From: Deltaproteobacteria bacterium
GTDB lineage: Bacteria > Myxococcota_A > UBA9160 > UBA4427
Direction of reading: 5' to 3'
Assembly: GCA_029261835.1 (NCBI GenBank)
Contig: JAJDAO010000067.1
Location: 62,001-126,000, forward strand
DNA: 64,000 nucleotides
In this document: piece by piece, positions 48,144-57,484 of the stretch
How positions within the stretch are numbered: position 1 is the stretch's first letter
How the letters are laid out: each line of letters starts with the position of its first letter
The notes under the pieces: generated by a model
Database searches by the model: none
Told to the model about the DNA's origin: nothing
What the model saw: only the letters and a program-made list of their open reading frames with translations
Position numbers and translations under genes: made by a program

Positions 48144-49238
48144 ATGGATTTGCGCGATAGCTATGACGTCGTCATCGTGGGATCCGGTCCGGCCGGCGCG
48201 GGTGCTGCGCGAGCGTTGACCGGGTCGGGGCTGAGAGTGCTCATCGCGGAACGCTTTGAGCTTCCCAGGTTCAAGATGTGCAGTGGCATCGTGTTCCCCA
48301 GTGGCCGGAAGTTCATCGCCGATCATTTCGGCGACATTCCCGGCAAAGTCATGAGCAGTCCCGAGCTGGTCAGAGGCAACCGCATCTACCCCAGCATCGG
48401 CGCGCCTTCCTTCGATGCCCCTTTTGCCATCTTCGATGCAGCCTTCGATGCAGCGGAGGGGCTAGGAGCGGAAGGCCTCAATACCTCGCGGAGTGAGCTG
48501 GACTACTGGCTCTGCGCCCAGAGCGACGCCGACCTCGTGGACAGCTGCCGCTTCGATGACTTCGAGCTGGATGACCGGGAATACGTCGTTCAGCTACAGC
48601 ACCGGGATCGTCCGGTCTCCGTCAGGACGAAGTTTCTCATCGGTGCCGATGGAGCCATCTCACAGGTGCGCATGACGGCCTTCCCCGACTTCGACAAAGG
48701 CATCGCACGGATTCCCAACTACGAGGAGTTCTATCTTGCGGACATCGACCTGGAGCCGGGCTGGCTGCACATATTCCTGGACAGAAGCATCACGGGATAC
48801 TTCGCAACCGCATTCCACGATGATGGCAAGATACAGGTGGTAACCGGCGCTCATCGCCAGGAACCGGTGCGGGAGTACTTCGAGGCGTTTCGGTCTCACC
48901 TCGAGGCGAAACACGGTCTGGTCGTGAAGGAGACGCTCTGCAGTCACGGCATCGGCCTGACGGACATGTCCGCGCAGAAGAACTACTGCCTGGGATCGGA
49001 CAATCTCCTCCTCGCCGGCGAGGCGGGTGGCTTCCTGCGAGGAGGCGAGGGGATCACCTCGTCCTTGACGTCGGGCAAGGCCGCGGGTGAGGCGATCCTC
49101 GAGAGTGTTGCGTCGGGAAAGCCTGCCATCGAGCGCTTCCGGGAGCTCGCCTCTGAAGAGCTGCAAACTTGCGAGATGGTGCACGAGAGGATCTCGAACG
49201 CGATGGGCTTCAACGTCTTCAAGAGGCCGCTGAGGTGA
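48144..49238 (+). CDS. geranylgeranyl reductase-like FAD oxidoreductase
   Basis: Protein of 364 residues in the GGR/halogenase-like p-hydroxybenzoate-hydroxylase fold. Seen: 'YDVVIVGSGPAGAGAARALTGSGLRVLIAER' FAD site (Gly13-x-Gly15-x2-Gly18), 'FKMCSGIVFPSG', 'FLIGADGAISQVR', and 'NLLLAGEAGGFLRGGEGITSSLTSGKAAGEAIL'. Members reduce polyprenyl chains or hydroxylate aromatics. ATG 48144 after AGGAGG. Its stop overlaps the start of the TetR gene (GTGA), so they are co-translated. Confidence 0.9.
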   Translation: MDLRDSYDVVIVGSGPAGAGAARALTGSGLRVLIAERFELPRFKMCSGIVFPSGRKFIADHFGDIPGKVMSSPELVRGNRIYPSIGAPSFDAPFAIFDAAFDAAEGLGAEGLNTSRSELDYWLCAQSDADLVDSCRFDDFELDDREYVVQLQHRDRPVSVRTKFLIGADGAISQVRMTAFPDFDKGIARIPNYEEFYLADIDLEPGWLHIFLDRSITGYFATAFHDDGKIQVVTGAHRQEPVREYFEAFRSHLEAKHGLVVKETLCSHGIGLTDMSAQKNYCLGSDNLLLAGEAGGFLRGGEGITSSLTSGKAAGEAILESVASGKPAIERFRELASEELQTCEMVHERISNAMGFNVFKRPLR

Positions 49239-49912
49239 CGCGAGCCGCTGCAACCGGGGTCGCTCGAGGAAGCGCGCGACGTCGCCGCACGCGCACGCGG
49301 CTAATCGAGGCGGCGAGACGAATCGCAGCCACCAGAGAAATCGAGGCCACGCCCATCTCCGAGATCACCGACGAAGCCGGCGTCGGCGTCGGGTCCTTCT
49401 ACAACCACTTCGCCAGCAAGGAGGAACTCCTCGAGGCGGTGATCTCCGAAACGTTCGAGGCCCACGGCGTCGCTCTCGACCGGATCCACGAGGGGAAGGA
49501 GGACATCGCGGAGATCTTCGCGCAGAACGTTCGGCTGATGGTGCGTATGGTGGATCACGATCCGATCTGGGGTTGGTTCGCCGTTCGTACCGGCCTCTAC
49601 GCGCCGCAGCTCCAATTGTCGCTCGGCGGCCGCCTCGCGCGCGACCTGCGGCGGGGCTTCGACGACGGCCGCTTCGCCAGCTACGACGAGCGTACGACGG
49701 TGGCGGCGATCGGCGGGGCTCTGCTGGGCGTAATGCGGACCAAGCTCGAAGGAGAGCTGCCGAGGGACGCGGACCGCTTCCTGGCGGAGGAGCTGCTGCG
49801 ACTGCTTGGACTGCGACCGGCGGAGGCCCAGGAGATCGCGAGCCGCAGGCTGCCTCCCGTGACGCGCCTGGTCTCCGAGGCCGCCGCCGCCAGAACACGC
49901 ACAGTCTCATAG
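49235..49912 (+). CDS. TetR family transcriptional regulator
   Basis: Protein of 225 residues; HTH from about 20 to 70 ('RTRLIEAARRIAATREIEATPISEITDEAGVGVGSFYNHFASKEEL'). The long Arg-rich N-terminus precedes it. GTG 49235 overlaps the FAD reductase stop codon (GTGA), chosen over the upstream frame. Ligand domain fits lipid/acyl-type TetR. It probably controls the following decarboxylase-like/acyl-CoA dehydrogenase genes and itself. Confidence 0.88.
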   Translation: MTRAAATGVARGSARRRRTRTRLIEAARRIAATREIEATPISEITDEAGVGVGSFYNHFASKEELLEAVISETFEAHGVALDRIHEGKEDIAEIFAQNVRLMVRMVDHDPIWGWFAVRTGLYAPQLQLSLGGRLARDLRRGFDDGRFASYDERTTVAAIGGALLGVMRTKLEGELPRDADRFLAEELLRLLGLRPAEAQEIASRRLPPVTRLVSEAAAARTRTVS

Positions 49913-49941
49913 ACCTTCTACAAGCACAAGGAGTACACGTC

Positions 49942-50670
49942 ATGAGTCAGCCCATCAGCATGCCCTGGTCCTCTCCCACGTTCGGCGAGCTTCCGCATCG
50001 CTGGCAGGGTGTTCGGGTGGCCGCCTTTCCCTTCATGCCGCGCCCCGGCGCGGTGGAGCGCATCCTGCCGCCCGGCATGGAACCGGCCGACGGGCCGGGA
50101 ATGGTGACCTTCCTGAGCTACCCGCAGACCGAGTGCCAGCACCCGTTCGATGAGGCGGTGGTGATGGTCCCTGTGCGGGTCGACGAAACGCTTGGGAACT
50201 ACATCCCCTATATCTACGTGACGACCGACGAAGCGCTGATTCCGGGCCGCGAGATCGCCGGCTTCCCGAAGAAGCTGGCCCAGGTCGAGTGGGGACGCGA
50301 CGGCGACCGCGTCCGCGGCTCGGTAACCCGCTGGGGCAAGCGGATCCTGTCGATCGAGGGCCGCGTTCAGGGACCGATGCCCGAAGCGGCCCTTGCCGGG
50401 GGCGGGGCCGGCGCACCGGCACTCAACTACAAGCTGATTCCGGGACCAGCGGGCGAAATCGAGATCGAGGAGATCACGAAGGTTCAAATCGAGTTGATCC
50501 CCCGCGAACAGGAGATCGGCCAGGCGCAGATTCGCTGCGAGCCCTCCGACCTCGATCCCGTCGCCGATCTGGTTCCCGAGGCCGAGGGCGCGATGATCGT
50601 GATGCTCTCCGACAACACGATCCCGGCTGGCGAAGTGCTGAAGCGGATCAAGCGGGAGGTGCGAGTATGA
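49942..50670 (+). CDS. acetoacetate decarboxylase family protein
   Basis: Protein of 242 residues of the ADC fold: 'GVRVAAFPFMPRPGAVERILPPGMEPADGPGMVTFLSYP', and 'PGREIAGFPKKLAQVEWGRDGDRVRGSVTRWG' with the Schiff-base lysine expected in GFPKKLA. True enzymes decarboxylate acetoacetate; many homologues have other roles (aldolase-dehydratases), so the reaction is open. ATG 49942 with AAGGAG. Stop overlaps start of the acyl-CoA dehydrogenase (ATGA). Confidence 0.88.
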   Translation: MSQPISMPWSSPTFGELPHRWQGVRVAAFPFMPRPGAVERILPPGMEPADGPGMVTFLSYPQTECQHPFDEAVVMVPVRVDETLGNYIPYIYVTTDEALIPGREIAGFPKKLAQVEWGRDGDRVRGSVTRWGKRILSIEGRVQGPMPEAALAGGGAGAPALNYKLIPGPAGEIEIEEITKVQIELIPREQEIGQAQIRCEPSDLDPVADLVPEAEGAMIVMLSDNTIPAGEVLKRIKREVRV

Positions 50671-51854
50671 TCGACCTGACGACGGAGCAGCAGGAGATCC
50701 AGGAATGGGCGCGCGAGTTCGCGGCCCGTTTCGTGACGCCGCGCGCGCTCGAGCTGGACAAGAACCCCGAGAGCCCGGTGCGGGACGAACTCATCCGCGA
50801 GGCCGCCCAAGCCGGGCTCGTGGGCAACAACCTCCCGGGGTTCCTGGGCGGGCAGGGCCACGACCCGCTGACGGGAGCCCTGGTTACCGAAGAGCTCGCC
50901 GCCGCATGCGCCGGCTGCACGGTGCTCCTCGGTGCGACGATGCTCGGTCTCGCGCCCATCCTGGCCTCGGGTGATCTCGAGGCGATCGAGCGATTCGTGA
51001 AGCCGATGGCGGAGTCGTGGGAGACCGATCGGCCCCGGATGGCTGCGCTCGCCGCGACGGAGCCGGGGCTGGGCTCGGACTTCATCCAGGGACATCCCGA
51101 AGGGCGGGCCCGGACGCGTGTCGAGAGAAAGGGGGACGGCTACCTGATCAATGGCCGCAAGGTATTCATCTCCAACGGCTCGATCGCCAATCTGGTGACC
51201 GTCTTCGCCACGCACGATTCGGATGCACCGATTCGCGAGTCCATGAGCTGCTTCGCGGTCCCGACCGACACGCCCGGCTTCGCGGTGGGGCAGATCTTCG
51301 ACAAGATGGGGCAGCGCGCCTGCCCCGCTACCGAGCTTCTCTTCGACGACGTGTTCGTGCCGGAGAACCACCTGATCGGCAAGGCGTTCGGAGGCTGGGA
51401 GCTGAACCGGCTGATCATGTCGGTAACCCGGACACCGGTTGCGACGATTGCGCTCGGCATCGCGCGCGCCGCCTACGACAGAGCGCTCGACTACGCCACG
51501 CAGCGGGTTCAGGGGGGAGCGCCAATCGTACGGCACCAGGCGATCCAGCTGCTTCTCGCCGACATGTCGATCCGCGTCGAGGCTGCGCGCGGGCTGGTGT
51601 GGAAGTCGGCCGCCGCGACCGCCGCGGGGAAGCCGTCGCTCAAGCTTGCGTCGATGGCCAAGACGTTCGCCTCGGATGCGGCCGTGGCGAACGCGACCGA
51701 CGCCATCCAGGTGCTGGGCGGCAACGGGTACATGCACGAGTACGGCGTCGAGAAGCTGCTGCGCGACGCCAAGCTGACCCAGATCTACGAGGGCACGAAC
51801 CAGATCAATCGCTTCGAGATCATGGAGGCCGTGATGGAGGAGGTCGGGGCTTGA
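50667..51854 (+). CDS. acyl-CoA dehydrogenase
   Basis: Flavoenzyme of 395 residues: 'LTTEQQEIQEWAREFAARFVTPRALELDKN', 'LAATEPGLGSDF', 'YLINGRKVFISNGSIANLVTVFA', 'FDKMGQRACPATELLFDDVFVPENHLIG', 'ATDAIQVLGGNGYMHEYGVEKLLRDAKLTQIYEGTNQINR', the last with the catalytic Glu in YEGT. Introduces an alpha,beta double bond into acyl-CoA using FAD and electron-transfer flavoprotein. ATGA overlap with the upstream decarboxylase-like gene. A TetR gene follows. Confidence 0.95.
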   Translation: MIDLTTEQQEIQEWAREFAARFVTPRALELDKNPESPVRDELIREAAQAGLVGNNLPGFLGGQGHDPLTGALVTEELAAACAGCTVLLGATMLGLAPILASGDLEAIERFVKPMAESWETDRPRMAALAATEPGLGSDFIQGHPEGRARTRVERKGDGYLINGRKVFISNGSIANLVTVFATHDSDAPIRESMSCFAVPTDTPGFAVGQIFDKMGQRACPATELLFDDVFVPENHLIGKAFGGWELNRLIMSVTRTPVATIALGIARAAYDRALDYATQRVQGGAPIVRHQAIQLLLADMSIRVEAARGLVWKSAAATAAGKPSLKLASMAKTFASDAAVANATDAIQVLGGNGYMHEYGVEKLLRDAKLTQIYEGTNQINRFEIMEAVMEEVGA

Positions 51855-51940
51855 ACCCGCTCCAATCCGCTCTGGGCACCGGCCAGAGCCCTCGCCGTCA
51901 CTCTGGAGTTGACTCGGGGCGCTGGGCGTGGTTTATTTTG

Positions 51941-51954
51941 ACTGACTGGTCGGT
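51941..51954. promoter_or_regulatory. probable TetR operator and promoter
   Basis: ACTGACTGGTCGGT reads as an imperfect palindrome (10 of 14 symmetric bases), the classic TetR-type site pattern; TATTAAT follows directly. Located 36 bp before the TetR gene at 51990, so it probably autoregulates that gene and the exporter downstream. Confidence 0.5.
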
Positions 51955-51989
51955 ATTAATAAGCCGGCCCGGAAGCCCTGGGGCGCCGT

Positions 51990-52607
51990 ATGCCGAAGAT
52001 CGTCGACAGGACCGAGCGAAGGGCCGTCCTCTGCCAGGCGGCCGTCGCGGTGTTCGCGGAGCAGGGTTACCACCGCGCCACCATGCAGGCCGTCGCGGAG
52101 CGCGCCGGCGTGAGCAAGGGCGGCGTCTACGAGTATTTCGACAGCAAGGAGCAGCTCCTGCTCGCATCGGCCGAGATGTTGCTCTCGGCGGCGTTCGGGC
52201 AGAGCATCGCCGCGCTCGAGCGTGACAGCGGCACGCTGCACGAGCGCCTCGAGAGCTTCGCTCGCGAGGCGCTCGGCACCGCCGAGGACTGGTCGGAGCT
52301 GTGTCTGTTGCTCCTGCAGGTCTGGGCCGAACTCGGCCCATTCGAGGAGGGGCCGCTGCGCACGATGATGGGCCGGCTCTACAGGGAGTCGGCCGATCGC
52401 GTCCAGGCGGTTCTCGACGCCGCCATCGAGAACGGCGAGGCGGCGCCCCACCCCTCACGTGCGGCCGCGTTGGCCATTATGGCCTCACTCGACGGAATGG
52501 TGCTACAGGCCATTCTCGTTCCCGACGAATTCCGCAGCGCACTCGCCACCGGCGCCTTCTACGGATGGTGCCGGTCTCTGGTCCCAGTGGCTGCGACGGA
52601 GGAATAG
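51990..52607 (+). CDS. TetR/AcrR family regulator of the MMPL exporter
   Basis: Protein of 205 residues with HTH 'RRAVLCQAAVAVFAEQGYHRATMQAVAERAGVSKGGVYEYFDSKEQLLLASAEML' (about 10-64) and a helical ligand domain. Adjacent to an MMPL/RND exporter 2 bp downstream, the standard repressor-pump arrangement. Start ATG 51990 in the promoter-proximal position; operator-like palindrome just upstream. Confidence 0.92.
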   Translation: MPKIVDRTERRAVLCQAAVAVFAEQGYHRATMQAVAERAGVSKGGVYEYFDSKEQLLLASAEMLLSAAFGQSIAALERDSGTLHERLESFAREALGTAEDWSELCLLLLQVWAELGPFEEGPLRTMMGRLYRESADRVQAVLDAAIENGEAAPHPSRAAALAIMASLDGMVLQAILVPDEFRSALATGAFYGWCRSLVPVAATEE

Positions 52608-52609
52608 CA

Positions 52610-54958
52610 ATGGTTCGGAAGTTGATTGACGCTTGGGCCCACTACTGCCTGAGCTACCGAAAGACTGTCTTGATCGTGATCGCCTTGATCACCGCGGTCG
52701 CGGCTTCGGCGCTGCCGAATGCGCGCTTCGACAACGCGCTCGACGTCTGGTTCCTGGAGGATGACCCCGCGCTCGTCGCGCACCGCGAGCTCATCGACAC
52801 CTTCTCGAGCGACGAGCTGGTGGTCATCGGTATCGAGGCACCCGATGTATTTGCGCCAGACGTCCTCGAGGTGATCGACCGCGTGACCCGCGCCGTCGAG
52901 GAGGCCCCGCACGTCGAGAAGGTATTCAGCCTGACGAATATCGAATCGATAACGAGTACGGGCGATTTGCTGGAGATCAATGAACTCGTCGAGCTACCGA
53001 TCGCGCCTGAATCCCTCCCGGCCTTGCGCGCGCGCGCGCTGGCCAACGAACTCTACGTCGGCAACGTCATCTCCGAAAAGGGCGACTTCACCTGCATCAT
53101 CGCGCGCCTCCCGCACTACCGCGACGACTTCGACTACAAGGTCGAAGCCGTTGCCGCAATTCGCGAGATCCTCGCCGCCGAGGACTCGACGCGTTTCTAC
53201 CTGAGCGGCGGTCCCGCGCTGGACGAGCAGTTCTTCTATCTCTCCGAGCGCGACTCGCAAGTGACGACGCCGGCCATGATCGTGCTGCTCATCGCCACCC
53301 TTTGGTTCCTGCTACGCAGCGTTTCGGGGGTATCGCTGGCGCTCGCCACGGTCATTCTGTCGACCGTGTGGGGTGTGGCCTGGATCGTTCTGACCGGCAC
53401 CCGCATCAACATGCTGACCACGATCCTGCCACCTCTCCTACTCGCCGTCGGCGTGGCCGGCTCGATGCACGTCCTGGTCGACTATCGCGACCGCTGCCGC
53501 CGGGGTGAGGACAAGATGACGGCGCTGCGGTCCGTATACCGGGAACTCATGACGCCACTCTTTCTGACCAGCTTGACCACCGCGATCGGCATGTTGTCGC
53601 TACGGGTTAGCCGCATCCAGGGCGTTCGCGAGTTCGGAGGCTTTGCCGCGCTCGGGGTGGTCGGAGCGTTCCTGCTATCGGTCACGCTGGTCCCGATCGT
53701 CCTGAGCTACCTGCCTCTCCCGAAACCGGCCCGCAAGGACGACCGGCCCGCACGGCTCACGATTTCCGACGGCGCACTGACTGCTCTGCACAGGCTGACC
53801 GTGAATCGCGGCAGCACGATTGTGGCGGTCTCGGCCGTTCTGCTCGCCGCCGCCCTCGCCGGTGGCACACTGGTGAAGGCCGAGTCGGCCTTTCTCGAGT
53901 ACTTCAAGGACAACGAGCCGATCAAGCGCGACACGCGCCGGATCGAGCGGGCCCTGGCCGGCACGATCTCCATCGACGTCATCATCGACACGGGCCGCGC
54001 CGGTGGCATCAAGGACACCGAGGTTCTCGCGCACATGACGGCGCTGCAGGCGTTCCTCGAAGCGGACGAGCACGTGAGCTCGACACAATCAGTGGCGGAC
54101 TACCTGAAGGATCTTCGTCGCGCCTTCTTCTCCAACGACCAGCGCGAGTACCGGCTGCCGGATACGACCGAGGAGGCAGCGCAGTACCTGCTGCTCTACG
54201 AGATGGACGCGCCCGACGGCGACCTCTACGACATGGTTACATCCGACTACCAGAAGGCGCGCGTCACCGCGCGCGTCGACATCACCTCGTCGAACGTGGC
54301 CACCGCGCTCGTGGAAAAGACCGAGGCCTACATCGCTCGCAACTTCCCTCCCGATCTCGCTGCGCAGGTCACCGGCCTGGGCACGCTGTACGCCAATATG
54401 GAGGAGTACATGCGCTCCAGCCTCGTGCTCGGCTTCTCGGCGGCACTCGTCGCGATCTATCTCGTCTTCTGTCTGCAGACCAGGTCGCTGGTGCTCGGCT
54501 CGATCTCGATGATTCCGAACGTCGCGCCGATCGTGCTCTGTCTCGGCATCATGGGGCTGTTCGGGATTCATCTGGACGCGATGACGGCGATGGTTGCATC
54601 GATCGCCATCGGGCTCGCGGTCGACGACTCCATCCACTTCGTCAGCCGTGTGCGCCTGCACCTGGCCAACGGGCTCGAGATGCCCGAGGCGCTCGAACGG
54701 ACCACGGTCGAGATCGGGCGTGCGCTGGTCTTCACGTCCATCGCGCTGGCCGCGGGCTTCGGCGTGATGATGCTCTCGGCGTTCGTCGGCACCATCCACT
54801 TCGGCTTGCTCTGCCTCCTGACGATCCTGTTCGCGCTGGCGGCAGACCTGGTGCTGCTGCCCGTCGTGCTGCGTTGGTACTCCGACCGCAGCGCCCGCGT
54901 GGCAGCCTGGGCCGCCCGAGACGGCTACGCTGCACCCGCCTTGCCTCTGGATCACTGA
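52610..54958 (+). CDS. MMPL/RND family transporter
   Basis: Protein of 782 residues in the RND/MMPL (hydrophobe exporter or patched-like) superfamily with about 12 membrane helices in two repeats, each preceded by a large loop: 'YRKTVLIVIALITAVAASALP', 'TTPAMIVLLIATLWFLLRSVSGVSLALATVILSTVWGVAWIVLTG', 'NMLTTILPPLLLAVGVAGSMHVL', 'DAMTAMVASIAIGLAVDDSIHFVSRVRLH'. The GSMH and VDDSIHF motifs suit proton-driven export of lipids or hydrophobic metabolites. ATG 52610 after GGAGGAATAG, 2 bp behind the TetR gene. Confidence 0.93.
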   Translation: MVRKLIDAWAHYCLSYRKTVLIVIALITAVAASALPNARFDNALDVWFLEDDPALVAHRELIDTFSSDELVVIGIEAPDVFAPDVLEVIDRVTRAVEEAPHVEKVFSLTNIESITSTGDLLEINELVELPIAPESLPALRARALANELYVGNVISEKGDFTCIIARLPHYRDDFDYKVEAVAAIREILAAEDSTRFYLSGGPALDEQFFYLSERDSQVTTPAMIVLLIATLWFLLRSVSGVSLALATVILSTVWGVAWIVLTGTRINMLTTILPPLLLAVGVAGSMHVLVDYRDRCRRGEDKMTALRSVYRELMTPLFLTSLTTAIGMLSLRVSRIQGVREFGGFAALGVVGAFLLSVTLVPIVLSYLPLPKPARKDDRPARLTISDGALTALHRLTVNRGSTIVAVSAVLLAAALAGGTLVKAESAFLEYFKDNEPIKRDTRRIERALAGTISIDVIIDTGRAGGIKDTEVLAHMTALQAFLEADEHVSSTQSVADYLKDLRRAFFSNDQREYRLPDTTEEAAQYLLLYEMDAPDGDLYDMVTSDYQKARVTARVDITSSNVATALVEKTEAYIARNFPPDLAAQVTGLGTLYANMEEYMRSSLVLGFSAALVAIYLVFCLQTRSLVLGSISMIPNVAPIVLCLGIMGLFGIHLDAMTAMVASIAIGLAVDDSIHFVSRVRLHLANGLEMPEALERTTVEIGRALVFTSIALAAGFGVMMLSAFVGTIHFGLLCLLTILFALAADLVLLPVVLRWYSDRSARVAAWAARDGYAAPALPLDH

Positions 54959-54980
54959 GCCGGGCAGGAAGGGAGACGCC

Positions 54981-55868
54981 ATGGCGGAGGCCACAGAGAA
55001 CGCCATCTCAGACTTCGAGCAGTGGATTGCCGAGGAAATCCGGAAGTTCGTGCGCGACGATCCAGCAAACCGCCTGGCGCAGCTCGACGGCTCTCCGATC
55101 TTCGACACGCCGCTCGTAGGCTACGCGGCGGGCGACGACGCGATCTTCACGCAGCTCAAGCGGGTAATCGGCGAGTTCCATCTGACGCCCGCGGAGGCGA
55201 TGGCCGCCGTCGCGGCGCGCCGCAATCTGCCCGCTCCCGCGGCGGACTCGCTGGGCGTCGTCTCCTACGTACTTCCGATCTCGGCCCGGACACGGCGGGA
55301 GAACGCCCGCTCAAAGGATCGACCGTCCGAGCGCTGGGCCCACACGCGGCTCTTCGGCGAGCAGCTCAATCGCAAGGTCCAGACCCACGTGGTGGCGCTG
55401 CTGGAGGAGCACGGTCATCTGGCAGTCGCTCCGGAGCTCGAGAATGAGCTGTTTCGCATCTTCGTCGATGAGCGGGTGGGCTGGACCTCGTGCTGGTCGC
55501 AGCGCCACGTGGCCTTCTCGGCCGGGCTCGGGACCTTCGGCCTCTCCGACGGCCTGATTACGGCCGTCGGCAAGGCGCATCGCGTCGGGAGCGTGGTCGT
55601 CGACCGCCGCCTCGATTCTCCTTCGAGGCCAGAGGATATCCACCGGGACTGCCTCTCATACCGGGGCCTCGGCTGCAAGACCTGCCGCAAGCGCTGCCCG
55701 GCCGACGCCATCTCCGAGCGGGGCCACGACAAGGCCCTCTGCTCGAAGTTCGTATTCGAGCAGATCCGCATGATCAAGGAGACCTACGGCATCGACATCT
55801 ACGCCTGCGGCCTGTGCCAGGCGGGCGTTCCTTGCGAGAAAGGGATCCCGAAGCAAGCGACCGTGTAG
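54981..55868 (+). CDS. 4Fe-4S protein, epoxyqueuosine reductase-like
   Basis: Protein of 295 residues. A large N-terminal domain is followed by a ferredoxin-like end with two Cys sets: C232, C235, C239 plus C254, and C276, C279, C285 ('CGLCQAGVPCEKGIP'). The layout resembles QueG/reductive-dehalogenase-type electron-transfer proteins, with clusters at the C-terminus, but no cobalamin motif is recognised. Presumed electron donor or reductase, cytosolic. ATG 54981 follows GGAAGGGAG. Close after the MMPL gene (22 bp), probably same transcript. Confidence 0.75.
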   Translation: MAEATENAISDFEQWIAEEIRKFVRDDPANRLAQLDGSPIFDTPLVGYAAGDDAIFTQLKRVIGEFHLTPAEAMAAVAARRNLPAPAADSLGVVSYVLPISARTRRENARSKDRPSERWAHTRLFGEQLNRKVQTHVVALLEEHGHLAVAPELENELFRIFVDERVGWTSCWSQRHVAFSAGLGTFGLSDGLITAVGKAHRVGSVVVDRRLDSPSRPEDIHRDCLSYRGLGCKTCRKRCPADAISERGHDKALCSKFVFEQIRMIKETYGIDIYACGLCQAGVPCEKGIPKQATV

Positions 55869-55930
55869 CTGGCGTCCGCTCTGCTCGAACACCGGAGACG
55901 TTTTCAAGTTAGTTGCGATCGCGGTGCGGC

Positions 55931-57484
55931 TCAGACGGCCTGGCGCGCGGCGTCGCGGGCCGCGGTGCGCGGGATCGGCGGAGAATTCGCCTTGCGGAGA
56001 TAGCGCCGGTCGACCTCTCCGAAGTCGTAACACACGGCTTTGTACGCTCGTGTCCACAGCACTTCATCGCTGGGTATGGGGCCGATCTTGCTCCTCATGA
56101 TCTGGAAGCGCTCTTCCACGATGCCGGCCAGGCTCACCGCCTTGCTGCTGAACCTCTGCCAATCGCGGCGAATCCGAACCATGCGCTGCGCGACCGATTC
56201 TTCGATGAACTCGTCACCTCCGTCCAGGAATTCCTGAACCCCCAGGCCGTGCCGGCTGACCGCCTTGTCGACCACGACCGCGTTCGGCGCGAAGACGTTG
56301 TACAGATTCAAGAACTCGACGAAGTTGCGCAGGTGACGGGTCTTGGGCTTGTAGTGGCCGGAGTCGCTGTCCACGCGCGTCACCTTGCCGCCGTTCACCC
56401 GGATCATGCCCGAGCACCGAACTCGTCTGCCCGAGACGAAGCTCGAGTGATGGAAGTGCCCCCCCTCGTGCTGGCCGGCCAGGATCAGGCCGTCGCTGGT
56501 CCAGACATAGGCGGCCGATGTCACTGCGCTCATGGGCTTGCCCTTGTACGCACTCGTGTCGAAGAGCGTGTTCCCAGCATCTCCGAACCGACACATCCAG
56601 AGCGAGCCGTTGAGCGGCGAGAGCAGCTCGATTCCGGCGATCTCTCCCTGATCGCCGCGGTGGTAGCTCACGGATTTCTCTTCTCTATTCCCGGCGGCCG
56701 TGCAGAGCTCGTGTCCTTCCAGCCAGACGAAGAACGGAACACCCGGCGCCGAGGCGTCGCGAATCCATGAGAAGACGATCTTGCCGTGGACCGTGTTGCC
56801 CGTCACCCCGAGCTGCTTCTTGGGATCGATGGACATCTCCCAATCTCGATGCCATGGGTCGAGCTTCTCCACGATCACGTCCGCCTGCATGTTCAACAAG
56901 TCGTCGTCCAGGGGCTGCTTCGCCCGGCCCTTGATGTACGCGAGGAAATCCAGCTTGGCGGCGATGCGAAACCCGTGATCGGCGTTGATCACGTGCTGGC
57001 GCAGCGTGTCGATGTACTCGGCCTTGCGCCCGGCGCGCCGGACGATCTTGGAGACCGCGTAGTCCAGGGATCTCTTCTTCTGCCGCGTGTATTCTTCGTC
57101 CGCATCGTCTTCGTTGAAGATCCGCCTCCTGATGCTGTTCTTGAGGACGCTCTTGTCGAGAACCTTGTGCTGGGCGATGAACCTCTGCCCGGTGCTCGCG
57201 ATGGTCCGGAGCATCTGCGCGCGCTGCGCGAGATGGCGAAGGGACGGCTTCTTCAGATCGTGATAGGCCCGAATCTGCTGGTCGAGGGCGACGATCCCAT
57301 CGGGAAGCGCCATCGTGCCCTTGAGGTGGAAGAGCTTGCGGATGAGAACATTGCGCCCGAAGAAGTGGGCGATCTTGTGGCCCGCCGTCTTTCCCTTCGA
57401 CGTCATCTGCCCGCGCTGGTAGTCGTCCAGTAGCTGGCCCCAATCCTCCAGCGAGCAGATATCTCGCCACGGCTGGTCTCTCAC
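55931..57484 (-). CDS. IQM-like protein (bacterial relative of plant calmodulin-binding IQM core)
   Basis: Protein of 517 residues from GTG 57484 (AAGGGAGG upstream); a longer ATG at 57562 has no such site. The N-terminal ~230 residues are helical and basic with no known domain. The C-terminal half has 'LDPWHRDW', 'PFFVWLEG' (about 248), 'GHFHHSSFVSGRRV' (341-354) and 'DSGHYKPK' (about 371-378), in the same order as the plant IQM core (LDPRHRYG, PFFYWLD, FQHSSFLAG, YSGHYHP). No signal peptide; enzymatic role unknown. Possibly an effector or a regulator; alone on its strand. Confidence 0.7.
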   Translation of the reverse strand: MRDQPWRDICSLEDWGQLLDDYQRGQMTSKGKTAGHKIAHFFGRNVLIRKLFHLKGTMALPDGIVALDQQIRAYHDLKKPSLRHLAQRAQMLRTIASTGQRFIAQHKVLDKSVLKNSIRRRIFNEDDADEEYTRQKKRSLDYAVSKIVRRAGRKAEYIDTLRQHVINADHGFRIAAKLDFLAYIKGRAKQPLDDDLLNMQADVIVEKLDPWHRDWEMSIDPKKQLGVTGNTVHGKIVFSWIRDASAPGVPFFVWLEGHELCTAAGNREEKSVSYHRGDQGEIAGIELLSPLNGSLWMCRFGDAGNTLFDTSAYKGKPMSAVTSAAYVWTSDGLILAGQHEGGHFHHSSFVSGRRVRCSGMIRVNGGKVTRVDSDSGHYKPKTRHLRNFVEFLNLYNVFAPNAVVVDKAVSRHGLGVQEFLDGGDEFIEESVAQRMVRIRRDWQRFSSKAVSLAGIVEERFQIMRSKIGPIPSDEVLWTRAYKAVCYDFGEVDRRYLRKANSPPIPRTAARDAARQAV

